Source: Pedobacter cryoconitis (GTDB lineage Bacteria; Bacteroidota; Bacteroidia; Sphingobacteriales; Sphingobacteriaceae). From it: DNA of 64,000 nucleotides. A program made the translations under genes and the position numbers. Of the stretch, positions 17,801 through 27,232 are shown one piece after another (position 1 is the first letter of the stretch; each line of letters starts with the position of its first letter). The notes below the pieces were generated by a model. That model was not told where the DNA came from. It saw only the letters and a list, made by a program, of their open reading frames with translations, and did not search any database. Location: assembly GCF_014200595.1 (NCBI RefSeq), contig NZ_JACHCG010000002.1, forward strand, positions 682,001 through 746,000. The letters run 5' to 3'.

Positions 17801-19139
17801 GTTCTCCCGCTTTAATCATATTATAAATAGTGCTTTTGCCAATGTCCAGAACTTTTGCTGTAACGATCACATCGTGGTTATATTTTTTTAAATAAAAACG
17901 TATAATATCCTGGTTATGATCTTTTAAAGTTTTTTCTTCGGTAATTAAAATATCATCTCTGCGTATGGTATTAAATGTGATATCTTCCGGTTTGATTTCA
18001 TTTTGACTGCACATAACTACAGCAAGGTCAATAATTGCTTTAAGTTCCCGCACATTTCCAGGATAAGTATATTTTAGTAATTTGTCCTTTGCAGAATTTG
18101 ACATATTAATATTACCCAATTTGTTGGCTGTTGAAAATTCATCGATAAAATATTTAGCCAGAATCAACACGTCATTATCACGGAATCTCAATGGAGGTAG
18201 CTCTATTGGCAAACCCATGATCCGATAATAAAGATCCTCACGAAAATTTCCTTTCTTTACTTCCTCTGCTAAATTTTTATGTGTGGCAATGATCAGACGG
18301 GCATCAAATTTAATCGTTTCATTTCCTCCAACACGTGTAACTTCTCTTTCCTGAATTACCCTTAATATTTTACTTTGCACATTCAGGTCAAGTTCTGCGA
18401 TTTCGTCAAGGAAGATCGTTCCGCCATCTGCTTCTTCGAATTTACCCGCTTTACGGGCATTCGCCCCGGTAAAAGCACCTTTCTCATAGCCAAACAATTC
18501 ACTCTCTACAAGCTCCCGGGGTATGGCTGCCATATTAACGGCAACAAATTTTCTCTTACTCCGAAGGCTGTTATAATGGATTGCTTTTGCAACGACTTCT
18601 TTTCCAGTGCCTGTTTCTCCGGTAATGGAAATATTGATATTTGTTTTGGTCGCCTTTTCCATTAAACCAAATATGTTTTTGATGGCAGTACTTTGACCGA
18701 TAATAGTTTTTTCAAATGAAAATTTTTGCCCCAGTTCTTCCCTCAGGTATTGTACCTCTTTTTTCAAAGATTGATTTTCACGGATCCTGATAATACTGTT
18801 CCATAACAGATCTTTGGTAGATTCATCTTTTACCAGGTAATCTGAAACACCCATTTTAAGAAGATCAACAGCTGTAGTAATATTTTCCTGCGAACTGATC
18901 ACGATGACAGGGACATCTGGCAGAATTCTACGTATATTTTTATAAAATTTATCTCCGGTAGTATCGGGCAAAGAAAAGTCAATACTAATCAAATCCGGGT
19001 TTAGATGTAAGTTTTTAATACAATCTTCTCCCGTTAAAAATCTGGTCACCTGATAGTCCGGATTGAGAGAGAGATGATAATCCAGGATTTCTCCATACCA
19101 GGGATCATCTTCCACGACGAAAATTCGATAATTTTCCAT
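17793..19139 (-). CDS. Sigma-54-dependent response regulator (REC-AAA+-Fis HTH)
   Basis: 448 residues of NtrC type. The receiver (1-120) has Asp54 and Lys104. The AAA+ domain has Walker A GETGTGK (174-180), the sigma-54 contact loop GAFTGA (221-226), Walker B IFLDE (242-246), the FREDLYYRI segment and the PGNVREL sensor 2 motif. The last 45 residues form a Fis-type helix-turn-helix (ATAKVLDIGKSTIYNMIK). It can therefore open sigma-54 promoters when phosphorylated, probably by the two hybrid kinases just downstream. It lies 61 bp after the WecA-like gene on the same strand and may be read through from the exopolysaccharide operon, giving positive feedback. Confidence 0.95.
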   Translation of the reverse strand: MENYRIFVVEDDPWYGEILDYHLSLNPDYQVTRFLTGEDCIKNLHLNPDLISIDFSLPDTTGDKFYKNIRRILPDVPVIVISSQENITTAVDLLKMGVSDYLVKDESTKDLLWNSIIRIRENQSLKKEVQYLREELGQKFSFEKTIIGQSTAIKNIFGLMEKATKTNINISITGETGTGKEVVAKAIHYNSLRSKRKFVAVNMAAIPRELVESELFGYEKGAFTGANARKAGKFEEADGGTIFLDEIAELDLNVQSKILRVIQEREVTRVGGNETIKFDARLIIATHKNLAEEVKKGNFREDLYYRIMGLPIELPPLRFRDNDVLILAKYFIDEFSTANKLGNINMSNSAKDKLLKYTYPGNVRELKAIIDLAVVMCSQNEIKPEDITFNTIRRDDILITEEKTLKDHNQDIIRFYLKKYNHDVIVTAKVLDIGKSTIYNMIKAGELE

Positions 19140-19200
19140 AAGAGCTTTTCTCTAAATTACAGAATTTATCTTAAACTATGAGGTCAGGCAACAATTTGTT

Positions 19201-20286
19201 TTAATTGGCAATTTCCATTTTTTTTATGAAACGGTACCAACGGTAAAAATGAGTCATTAATTGTAAGGTGTAAATATAAATGATGACTATAAAGACCTGA
19301 CTTATAATGACCCAGGCGATGCTGAATAAACAAATTGCAGCAGTTGAGAACAGGATGAGGACGAGCTGAAGTCTTATGATTTTTGTAGTCGCATTGGAAT
19401 GCATGAGGTGGTGATGAATCAACAGGTGGTGAAGGTGTGTTTTATCGGCAGAAAATGCAGATTTTCCTTTCCACATTCTGGTCAGATAGACCCTTATTGA
19501 ATCTAATACCGGAACCATGCAGCAGGCGGTGATCAGCACAATAAAAACAGGAGCCAGGTGAAGTGTTTCTGATTGCGCAGATTGTATGAAATAAATCCCT
19601 GATGTTGAAACGATAAATCCGATTGTTAATGACCCGCTGTCACCCATAAATACTTTGGCAGGTTTCCAGTTATATTTTAAGAATACCGATAATGCGGCAG
19701 CAAGTGGCAATAAAAGCAGCAGCCATTCTTCGTGATGGGATACTATACTCATTACAATAAGTACCAGTATATTAATTATCCCTAAACTTCCCACTAACCC
19801 GTCAATGCCATCAATAAGGTTAAAAGCATTGACCACACCCATAATGATCAGTACAGTTAAAAAATATTGGGCTGATTCCGGTAGCTCATGTATTCCCATA
19901 AATCCATAAAGTGATGTCAGTCTTATCCCTGCCAGAGCAATTACAATTGCACAACCCAGCTGCACAATTAAGCGGAGTTTAACTGGCAAGTCCCAGCGGT
20001 CATCTAAAAGGCCAGTAACCATAAGTATAATCAGTGTAATGTATATCATCTTATGCGTGATGATGAAGGACCATAATATCCCGGAAAATAACGCAGGCAT
20101 AAGCAGGCAAAGTACAATAACAAATCCACCTATTGCAGGAACAGGACTGGTGTGCACCTTCCTGTTATTAGGTTTGTCAACCAGACCAAGATATGGGCTC
20201 AATTTAATCATAGCCGGAAAGAATAAGATTGCTGAGGCAATAGATAGCAAAATAACCGGGACAAAATCTAAAAGGATAGTTTTCAT
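19201..20286 (-). CDS. WecA/TagO-like undecaprenyl-phosphate sugar-1-phosphate transferase
   Basis: 361 residues with about ten membrane helices. It has the family blocks: NRKVHTSPVPAIGG near the N-terminus, the Asp-rich LLDDRWDL, NAFNLIDGIDGL, the KVFMGDSGSLTIGF loop and a His-rich cytoplasmic HLHHLLIHHHLMHS. Such enzymes put the first sugar-1-phosphate from a UDP-sugar (often GlcNAc) onto undecaprenyl phosphate in the inner membrane. It is probably the initiating enzyme of the exopolysaccharide, in an operon with the preceding glycosyltransferase (20-bp gap). Confidence 0.9.
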   Translation of the reverse strand: MKTILLDFVPVILLSIASAILFFPAMIKLSPYLGLVDKPNNRKVHTSPVPAIGGFVIVLCLLMPALFSGILWSFIITHKMIYITLIILMVTGLLDDRWDLPVKLRLIVQLGCAIVIALAGIRLTSLYGFMGIHELPESAQYFLTVLIIMGVVNAFNLIDGIDGLVGSLGIINILVLIVMSIVSHHEEWLLLLLPLAAALSVFLKYNWKPAKVFMGDSGSLTIGFIVSTSGIYFIQSAQSETLHLAPVFIVLITACCMVPVLDSIRVYLTRMWKGKSAFSADKTHLHHLLIHHHLMHSNATTKIIRLQLVLILFSTAAICLFSIAWVIISQVFIVIIYIYTLQLMTHFYRWYRFIKKMEIAN

Positions 20287-20306
20287 GAGATGAGGATTAA
20301 TTTAAA

Positions 20307-21521
20307 TTATCTTTTTTCATAAAAGTGCACTGTGGACTGCAAATGACCCAATTCAAGTTCAAGCAATCTTTTTTTGTTCAGTAATGTTGTAAAACTGGAT
20401 GTTAATTTCTTTTTCTCAGAAGTCCGGATTACTTCAATAATCATATATTCATATTTATCCGCAATCAGTTTCCAGGTATATCTCCTGTTTGCAATCTCTT
20501 TCATTACAAGCGCGGACTGTTTAAGGTCCTTTATGGTTTTCCCTTTAATCAGCGTGATGAGTTCATTCATAGTGCTGAAGTACATTGCTTTACCTTCTGT
20601 AGTGGTTTTATTATAAGCTACTCCGTATGCGATTACCGGCAAACCCAGAAACATGGCTTCAACAAGTGATGGATTTGTACCGCCAGCGCTGTGCCCATGT
20701 ATGTAAACATAGCAGTTACTTCTTAAAACATCCAGTGCCTGCTGCTCATAAATAGGGTCAAGCAAAATGATGTTCGGAAAATTGCCATATTGATTTTTCA
20801 TCTCTATGCCGTAGTCGCTGTTATTCCAGTTTCCAACTATGACCAGTATATGTTTTGGGAGCATAGAAAAGGCTTTAAGTACCATATCTATGTTGTTTTC
20901 AGGTTCAATTCTACAAACCTTAAATGCATAAGGCATTTTTAAAAACGGATAATTCTTTTTGTCCGCATCCGTCGAATTTATATTGATGGTATGATCTGCA
21001 CCGTATTCTATGATATTACTTAAGGTTTTGTACCGGATGGCAGTATAATCCTGAATAGATTCATTATCTGCAATATCTGCGTGGGAGGATTTAACTGCAA
21101 TCCATTCAGCCATCCAAAGATATAAACGGCCTATTTTACTCCATTTATTACGTTTCCATTCTATACCATCAATGGAAATCAAAATCTTTTTGTTGGTGAA
21201 AAATCTGACAAACGGAAGTATAAATCCCCCGCTAACACCCAGAATTAACAGTACATCGGCATAAAATATTGCATGTAAAATACTGATGCAGTCATATATT
21301 ATGCTCTGAATTCCATTTGCTTTAAAAGGTAAATATAACAGCCTGGCATTTTTATATATTTTTACCCGCTCTTGTTTAGGATATGATTTAGAGGAGCAAT
21401 AAACCGAAATGTCCCATTTGCTTCCTAAATGCTCTACCAGGTGTTCTGCAAGAGTTTCAAAGCCACCATATTTTGCAGGTAAGCCTACTGTACCGATTAT
21501 GGCAATTTTTTTATTTTTCAT
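20307..21521 (-). CDS. Family 1/4 glycosyltransferase with DUF1972 N-terminal domain
   Basis: 404 residues, GT-B fold. The N-terminal segment IAIIGTVGLPAKYGGFETLA is the hallmark of the DUF1972 rhamnosyltransferase-like group. The C-terminal half has the nucleotide-sugar motif around HGHSAGGTNPSLVEAMFLG. It should add a sugar to the lipid-linked repeat unit on the cytoplasmic side. First gene of its own unit: a sigma-54-like element and an activator palindrome lie upstream, the palindrome inside the end of the next gene. Sugar specificity unknown. Confidence 0.9.
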   Translation of the reverse strand: MKNKKIAIIGTVGLPAKYGGFETLAEHLVEHLGSKWDISVYCSSKSYPKQERVKIYKNARLLYLPFKANGIQSIIYDCISILHAIFYADVLLILGVSGGFILPFVRFFTNKKILISIDGIEWKRNKWSKIGRLYLWMAEWIAVKSSHADIADNESIQDYTAIRYKTLSNIIEYGADHTININSTDADKKNYPFLKMPYAFKVCRIEPENNIDMVLKAFSMLPKHILVIVGNWNNSDYGIEMKNQYGNFPNIILLDPIYEQQALDVLRSNCYVYIHGHSAGGTNPSLVEAMFLGLPVIAYGVAYNKTTTEGKAMYFSTMNELITLIKGKTIKDLKQSALVMKEIANRRYTWKLIADKYEYMIIEVIRTSEKKKLTSSFTTLLNKKRLLELELGHLQSTVHFYEKR

Positions 21522-21542
21522 GGTGTACTGTTTCTAAATACT

Positions 21543-21559
21543 TTTCATTTTCCGGGCCA
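21543..21559 (-). promoter_or_regulatory. Sigma-54-like promoter for the glycosyltransferase/WecA unit
   Basis: Minus strand reads TGGCCCGGAAAATGAAA (TGGC at -24, TGAA at -12), about 25 bp before the ATG at 21521. It has the same spacing to the ATG as the other three candidates in this region. Confidence 0.55.
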
Positions 21560-21594
21560 AATCTATAATGTGCCGTTTATTAGTGTTTTGAGCA

Positions 21595-22755
21595 TTATTT
21601 TGTGACTTGGAATTCCATTTTTTGGACTAATATTCCATCTGATGTTACCTCTGTTGTTTTTTTAACAACGTAAAAGCAAAGGCTGATCTGGTTACTGAAA
21701 GCTTGTTGAGAGAATTTTTCTGCTTTTTTTCTGGCCGCTTCAGCTAATTTATTGTAATAACTTTGATTAGAGGAGAGCTTTACTATTGCCCAAACGACCT
21801 CATGAATATTGGCAACATCAATTTGTAAACCCTCTATTTCGTTTTCTACAACTTCAGTAATTCCGCCAATAGGAGGAACGATTGAGGGCAAGCCATAGAC
21901 CATGCCTTCAAGAATTGTCATTCCAAAGGTTTCTACCCACTGTTGAGGCCTTGATAAGTTGACAATTAGGTCTGCATTTAAATAAAAGTTGCTGGTATCT
22001 TTCTGAACAGGGTATATCAGGCAATTTGGAGGAACATCTATTGCTAATTTAAAAGCATTAGTTTCTTCCACAGATGCATTTAAAACTAACCTGAACTCTA
22101 AGAAATAAAGTTTCTCAGCAATCTTAACAAATTCATATATGCCTTTGTATGCTTTTGCAGAGCAAAGCATAAGTATTGTAAATTTACGTTCGGGGCGTTC
22201 CTTAGTTCTTAATGCCGCGTTTTTCAGAAATGTGTCGGGTAAAGCATTGTAAATTACGGTTGTTTTTTCCTCTGCAAAATCAAATTGAGTTTTTACATAA
22301 TTGGAAACAAACAACAATTCATCAGCGGAGAATTTGGCTGCCTTAACTAATAGTGTTTTAAATAGGGCAGGAGTAATGCTTACCTCATGCACATGGTAAA
22401 CCACCTTTGTACGTGCAAATACACCAGCAAGTGCTGCCCCAAAGGGGAGTAACGTATTGATATATACCGTGTCTTCTCTTCTTAAAAATAACAACAGGCG
22501 GCTAAAAAGACTAAGTTGTGCCCATATATAAAAAGTCAGCGTAATGAACTTATTGCGATGCCACTTGTAGAAAATGGAATGTGTAGTGATGCCTTCTATG
22601 TTACTCAATATGCCATTTCCAGATGGTGTGGCAGTGTATAAGTGAACTTCGAAATTTTGCTTTAAAACTTCAAGTGCTTGTCTGAGTACCATTGGACTAC
22701 CACTAAAGTCATTGAGCATATGAACTGCGATAATTCTTTTTTTAGGTGTATTCAT
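21595..22755 (-). CDS. GT4-like glycosyltransferase
   Basis: 386 residues with a GT-B fold. The N-terminal half begins MNTPKKRIIAVHMLNDFSGS, an acceptor-domain start with the Gly/Ser-rich loop. The C-terminal donor domain includes LCSAKAYKGIYEFVKIAEKL and the E-x7-E-type segment ETFGMTILEGMVYGLPSIV. It is the last gene of the 27130-21595 operon and overlaps the previous glycosyltransferase by 14 bp. It acts in repeat-unit assembly; donor and acceptor are not readable from sequence. Confidence 0.9.
   Translation of the reverse strand: MNTPKKRIIAVHMLNDFSGSPMVLRQALEVLKQNFEVHLYTATPSGNGILSNIEGITTHSIFYKWHRNKFITLTFYIWAQLSLFSRLLLFLRREDTVYINTLLPFGAALAGVFARTKVVYHVHEVSITPALFKTLLVKAAKFSADELLFVSNYVKTQFDFAEEKTTVIYNALPDTFLKNAALRTKERPERKFTILMLCSAKAYKGIYEFVKIAEKLYFLEFRLVLNASVEETNAFKLAIDVPPNCLIYPVQKDTSNFYLNADLIVNLSRPQQWVETFGMTILEGMVYGLPSIVPPIGGITEVVENEIEGLQIDVANIHEVVWAIVKLSSNQSYYNKLAEAARKKAEKFSQQAFSNQISLCFYVVKKTTEVTSDGILVQKMEFQVTK
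21612..21637 (-). promoter_or_regulatory. Activator palindrome upstream of the glycosyltransferase/WecA unit
   Basis: ATTCCA-N5-TGGACT (21612-21628) with another ATTCCA half-site at 21632-21637, 20 bp from the first. It lies within the 3' end of the neighbouring glycosyltransferase gene and about 70 bp upstream of the -24/-12 element. Same architecture as at 17774, 27253 and 34331. Confidence 0.6.
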
Positions 22756-24019
22756 TGCTGTAAGTTTTAAGATTAACGGTTTTTATATTTAATACTTTGG
22801 AATAAACATCTTTTAGCATTTCACCGCGTATATTCCAGTTAAGCAGACTTTCGTAACGTCTGTTTACGAGTTCTCTTTCTGATGCCATAAACGTAGGATC
22901 AACCATTAGTGAGGCTAAGTGACCTGCAAGTCTTTGTACCGTATCGCTATAATCCCCATAAGGAACAATCAACTTTGATAACGGCGGTACTAATTCGCCC
23001 GGGCCGCAGTTTTGTAAGCAAACTACTGGTAACCCATAACTCATTGCTTCGGGAATAACCATTCCTGCGCCTTCATGCGAAGGGAACAAGAATACTGATG
23101 CCGACGCATAAATTTCTTTTAAATTTTCTCGTGGTAACCACTCTACAAATGTCACCACTTGTCCGATTTTTTCAGCAATGACCAGATCTTGTAGCATTTT
23201 TTTTAGAGGTCCTGTACCAATTAAGGTAAGTTTTGCTTTTTTGCGATCAGAAAGAGTTAAATGCTTATAGAACTCAGCGAAACTCCTGATCGTTAAATCA
23301 AAGCCTTTAAGCGGTACAAATCTTCCCACAGAAATTACGTGGAATGATCTGTTATTTTTTTCAAAGAGAGACGCTTGTTCTTGTTCGGCTGCAACGGATG
23401 GGTGAATGATGAAATTTTCTTTTAACCGGAGGTGTTTGACAGCTTCGGAATTCATACAGATAATCATATCTGCTTTTGTCTTACACAGATAAAGAAAGGG
23501 GTCAAAGTACCAGAATATGTTTTTTAAAATCCATAAAGCTCTGTCTTTATAGTAAGCTGCCTTGCCATAAACAGGCAATAGATAGACTTTTGGTGTTTTA
23601 GGATGATGGCCTACATGTCCCCATACCATTGGCTTTCCCAGTATCCAGAGAAAGGAGGGAGTCCAGTCATTATGGAAATTTAAGTTGTGAACGATATCTG
23701 CATCATATTTTTTCCATTTTAACCACAAAGCAACAGTAAGCTGCCATCCATAGTAATAAAGCATGCTTAAAACAGGCCCTTTTTTCCAGCGGATGGTCCA
23801 TTCCGGCCAGTCAAAAAATAGAAATGATAATCTTGAAAATATTATATTAAGCTCTTTATGTTCTGTTATATACTGCTCAATCGCTCCACGGTTATTTTTG
23901 CGTGTTACAACGATCACTTCCTGATAGCGTCCTGCCTGCATGATCATATTCCATCCCATAGCATCTTCCGAACCTTTATAAGGATTTACGGCATAAGCAG
24001 TGATAAGTATCTTTTTCAT
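22742..24019 (-). CDS. GT4 glycosyltransferase
   Basis: 425 residues, GT-B. The N-terminus (MKKILITAYAVNPYKGSEDA) is typical of a GT4 group that begins with a glycine-rich loop after the first strand. The donor domain shows ISVGRFVPLKGFDLTIRSF and the glutamate motif FPSHEGAGMVIPEAMSYGLP. It overlaps the acyltransferase gene by 4 bp (ATGA) and the next glycosyltransferase by 14 bp, so it is tightly coupled in the operon. Probably cytoplasmic and membrane-associated; sugar unknown. Confidence 0.91.
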   Translation of the reverse strand: MKKILITAYAVNPYKGSEDAMGWNMIMQAGRYQEVIVVTRKNNRGAIEQYITEHKELNIIFSRLSFLFFDWPEWTIRWKKGPVLSMLYYYGWQLTVALWLKWKKYDADIVHNLNFHNDWTPSFLWILGKPMVWGHVGHHPKTPKVYLLPVYGKAAYYKDRALWILKNIFWYFDPFLYLCKTKADMIICMNSEAVKHLRLKENFIIHPSVAAEQEQASLFEKNNRSFHVISVGRFVPLKGFDLTIRSFAEFYKHLTLSDRKKAKLTLIGTGPLKKMLQDLVIAEKIGQVVTFVEWLPRENLKEIYASASVFLFPSHEGAGMVIPEAMSYGLPVVCLQNCGPGELVPPLSKLIVPYGDYSDTVQRLAGHLASLMVDPTFMASERELVNRRYESLLNWNIRGEMLKDVYSKVLNIKTVNLKTYSNEYT

Positions 24020-24753
24020 AAGTGTAAAACTTTATGATAACCGGGAATTTCATTTTCAACGAGTTGGTCTCTTTTTTTGAGCAGACGTGCAGGTACTCCG
24101 GCTATGACAGAGTTTTCAGGAAATGATTTTGTTACTACGGCACCTGCCGCAATGATACTTCCTTGTCCTATATTTACCCCATCGAGTACGGTCACCTTGC
24201 TGCCTATCCAGCAGTTCTCCCCGATATAAATACCCTTTCTGGTTACTCCCTGATTGCGTATAGGAATTGTCAGTTCATCATAAAGATGATTTTCAGGATG
24301 GCAACTAAAATATTGTCCAACAATACAATCATCCCCAATATGTAAACCACCTGCACCACCTAAATAGGCAAATTCACCGATACCAACGTTATTTCCAATT
24401 TCGATATGTTTTCCAATATGATTGAACGAAGTAGCCAGGATCAATCTGCTAAATGCACCGATACCTACATTGTTTCCAAGTGTAATCCCCTTTTCTCCAA
24501 CAGCACTCAGTACAACATGATCACCAAGTTTAACATACTTTCCCCAATGTATGCGGGAAAGAACAAAAAACTGTACCTCATGCCCTAACATCATCTTTTT
24601 GGGATTTCTTAAGTAGAAACACATACGAAGTCCTCTGGTAAGCGCTGCAAACTGTTTTAAAGCAAAATGAAGTACAATCCCGAGTGTTAAATTGTGATCG
24701 AAACGAAAAGAGGGATTTCTGAATCTGATCAATTTTTCAATTATAGCTTTCAT
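24016..24753 (-). CDS. Left-handed beta-helix (hexapeptide repeat) acyltransferase
   Basis: 245 residues. Imperfect hexapeptide repeats run from about residue 75 to 225 (IGNNVGIG, IGDDCIVGQ, IGENCWIGSKVTVLDGVNIG), with the terminal GAVVTKSFPENSVIAGVPARLLKKR signature of WbbJ/LacA-type acetyltransferases. It probably adds an O-acetyl group to a sugar of the exopolysaccharide from acetyl-CoA. It overlaps the three-domain protein upstream by 17 bp and the glycosyltransferase downstream by 4 bp. Confidence 0.9.
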   Translation of the reverse strand: MKAIIEKLIRFRNPSFRFDHNLTLGIVLHFALKQFAALTRGLRMCFYLRNPKKMMLGHEVQFFVLSRIHWGKYVKLGDHVVLSAVGEKGITLGNNVGIGAFSRLILATSFNHIGKHIEIGNNVGIGEFAYLGGAGGLHIGDDCIVGQYFSCHPENHLYDELTIPIRNQGVTRKGIYIGENCWIGSKVTVLDGVNIGQGSIIAAGAVVTKSFPENSVIAGVPARLLKKRDQLVENEIPGYHKVLHL

Positions 24754-27130
24754 CGTGTTTGAGTTTGATGTAGGTAAATATTTCTGAAAGGGTATTGCTC
24801 AGCTGTAAATTTTCCAATGGTATGTAAAGCGAGCTGGCAGAATTTCTTTTTAGCCTGCTAAATAACTTCAGGTAGCTTTTTGTGAGCCGGCGAATTGTTG
24901 GCCCATCGAGTTCTTGTTTTCTCTCCAGAATTAGTTTTTCATCTGCATACAGAAAAAAATTAAGTTTTGGCTGGATCAGGAATTTATACCACCATCCGGT
25001 AAAAGAGGAGGATAGAACTATATTACTTCTTTTTGCGTCATTGATGAAATCGAAATAGTAACGGTCATACAATACAATATATCCTTGAGAAACATAGCGT
25101 AATTGTATATACCACTGACCAATTAAATAATCTATATAGTAATAGCTAAACCGTAAAATGGAAGACCACTTTTTATAATTTTTACCTAATCTGGGTAAGG
25201 TATTGGATGCTCTGTGCTCTGCTTGCACTTTGCCGTATTTCCAGGAACTTATAATGGGAAGCAATCCTGGTCTGTGGCGAATGATAATGACTTTCCGTCT
25301 CAGTTTTTTATCGATCAACCGATGCATATTTGCAATTACAGTACTCTTTCCAGCACCATCAACTCCACTAAAAGTGATGATAAAGCCATTATTTGAAAAG
25401 GAACTTTTCAGCGTGTCCATATAATAATTAAATAGATGCAGACATTTTTTCCAACCCTTGTTTTGCGAACCTCTTTGAAATTCTTTACTGTAATTTTTTA
25501 CTGGAAATGAAAAATTGATATCGAAAAATGGCTGGTAACGTTCAGGAATTTCTGTGTGGTTCAGCAGATAGAATAATCTGATATACTCGGCATCTTCTTC
25601 CGGGCTGGGAATTTTCAGGCCTCCACGATGTGTTTTTGTATTATCAAGTAAAGCTGTGGCACTTAAAAAAACGAATGCTTTCCTTTTGAAAGTGTGAATC
25701 AGATCAACATGGATCAAACTTCCATCCAGACATACAATTTCCAGCTGAGCCATGAAACTCTTTTTCACAATGATTATTTTAGAAATCAGTGGGTGACTTT
25801 TTAATTCATTAATGAGTTCATTCGCTCCATTTCTGGTTATACAGATATCAATGTCCGAATCTTCAGGCAATGTTTCAATTTCCTCGTACATCCATTTTAA
25901 AACGGCATATTTTTTTGTGCTTAGCAATTGCCCCAGATCTTTCAGCATTATTTTTCTGGCAGAGGAAATTCTGTGTTTTTGTAATTGCAGACTTAGCGCC
26001 TGGTCCCAGGTTCTTAATAACCAGTTCACTTGTGTATGCCATTTCGGTTGTTGCGCATACACATTAAGATAATAAGCGACTGTATATAAAAGATATAAAG
26101 TTTCTGCTGTATCGGAATTAATTTGATGTTCCTGTAAAAAAGCATTCCATAAAGGATTGATAAACAAAAGATCCAGTTCTTTTCTTATAGAAGCATATCC
26201 ATTATTTCCAATTAATATATTAGACTGATATACAAAATGAAATAAGTCAAATAAGACCGGCATGTTGCTGCAGCTAAGTTCAAGGTCGATGATATGAAGT
26301 TTTTTGTCTTTGATCATGACGTTCCATGGGGTGAAATCACCATGAGAATGGCTATTAACGAATTGCAACGGGATGGATATGTTCTTTATCAAAATCTCTA
26401 TTTTACCCAGGATTTGATTTGGAATTCTATGGTCATTAAGCGTACTTAATTTTGAAATCATTTCGTTGAGTTTAACCTGTAATGCAGATCCCTGATACCG
26501 CTGTACTGTTAAATCTGTTTGCAGCCAGTTTTTTACCGGATGGAATGGTAATTCGTTGAATCTGTTGGTCCGATAGGTTCCACAACCTATATCTGTAATT
26601 TTTAAAATGCTGTTGGTGATCATTGCTGATTGTGGTAAAACAATATCACTTTGGTAAAGATTTCCGAGATATTTTAGTTGCTTTGCTTCTGTGCGTATAT
26701 TATCTGAAGCCAAAGGACCGATTGGGATCTTAAAAAAAGAGCCGGTTTTTGATCCCTGCATCAAATGCCATAAAATAGCTTTTCTACCAGGGCCAATAGT
26801 ACCTGAAAACCAGGCCCACCTGTTGTTAGAGGCATGCTGTGGAGTGGTGTACAGGCTGAAACTACCCCGTGTTAAATAAGACAGCATTCCTGTCTTTGCC
26901 AGAACTATGGCAACGGTCACAAAGAGTATAGTCCTGAAATTGTTATGGTGATAGAATTTTATGAAATCAGCATGTCTGCTCGTTGCCGGCCAAATCCACC
27001 GGATGCTGCCATCTGTGTTGCAGATGTAATAACAAGACACTTGTCTTGAAGTCAGTAGGTTAGCGTTTAAATTTACGGATACCCCTAACTGTCTTAATGA
27101 TTGGATGAAAACTTCTATATCAGGATGCAT
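24737..27130 (-). CDS. Three-domain protein: aminoglycoside-phosphotransferase-like kinase, nucleotidyltransferase-like, thymidylate-kinase-like
   Basis: 797 residues. Residues about 110-380 hold a protein-kinase-like (APH/choline kinase) core with the Brenner loop HGDFTPWN (His263, Asp265, Asn270) and IDLE (Asp282). Residues about 400-550 hold a nucleotidyltransferase-like domain with DSDIDI (Asp426, Asp428) and HVDLIH (Asp476), without a clear preceding Gly-Ser. Residues 582-797 form a P-loop kinase of thymidylate-kinase type: GVDGAGKST (589-597), DRY (689-691) and a lid near KQELDGPTIRR. The gene heads an exopolysaccharide operon under a sigma-54-like promoter. Its substrate is unknown; phosphorylation of a sugar or lipid-linked intermediate is a guess. 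Confidence 0.8.
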   Translation of the reverse strand: MHPDIEVFIQSLRQLGVSVNLNANLLTSRQVSCYYICNTDGSIRWIWPATSRHADFIKFYHHNNFRTILFVTVAIVLAKTGMLSYLTRGSFSLYTTPQHASNNRWAWFSGTIGPGRKAILWHLMQGSKTGSFFKIPIGPLASDNIRTEAKQLKYLGNLYQSDIVLPQSAMITNSILKITDIGCGTYRTNRFNELPFHPVKNWLQTDLTVQRYQGSALQVKLNEMISKLSTLNDHRIPNQILGKIEILIKNISIPLQFVNSHSHGDFTPWNVMIKDKKLHIIDLELSCSNMPVLFDLFHFVYQSNILIGNNGYASIRKELDLLFINPLWNAFLQEHQINSDTAETLYLLYTVAYYLNVYAQQPKWHTQVNWLLRTWDQALSLQLQKHRISSARKIMLKDLGQLLSTKKYAVLKWMYEEIETLPEDSDIDICITRNGANELINELKSHPLISKIIIVKKSFMAQLEIVCLDGSLIHVDLIHTFKRKAFVFLSATALLDNTKTHRGGLKIPSPEEDAEYIRLFYLLNHTEIPERYQPFFDINFSFPVKNYSKEFQRGSQNKGWKKCLHLFNYYMDTLKSSFSNNGFIITFSGVDGAGKSTVIANMHRLIDKKLRRKVIIIRHRPGLLPIISSWKYGKVQAEHRASNTLPRLGKNYKKWSSILRFSYYYIDYLIGQWYIQLRYVSQGYIVLYDRYYFDFINDAKRSNIVLSSSFTGWWYKFLIQPKLNFFLYADEKLILERKQELDGPTIRRLTKSYLKLFSRLKRNSASSLYIPLENLQLSNTLSEIFTYIKLKHDESYN

Positions 27131-27151
27131 AGCTTTAATTTTCTAAGCTAA

Positions 27152-27168
27152 ATCCCACAATGGTGCCA
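27152..27168 (-). promoter_or_regulatory. Sigma-54-like promoter for the 27130-21595 operon
   Basis: Minus strand reads TGGCACCATTGTGGGAT: a perfect TGGCAC at -24 and T-N-G-N-A-T at -12, ending about 22 bp before the ATG at 27130. Confidence 0.6.
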
Positions 27169-27232
27169 GTCTTTCTTTTTCTTTTTAACTTGTTGTTTTA
27201 TAGTGTTTTATCTATTTATATTATTGCTTTAT

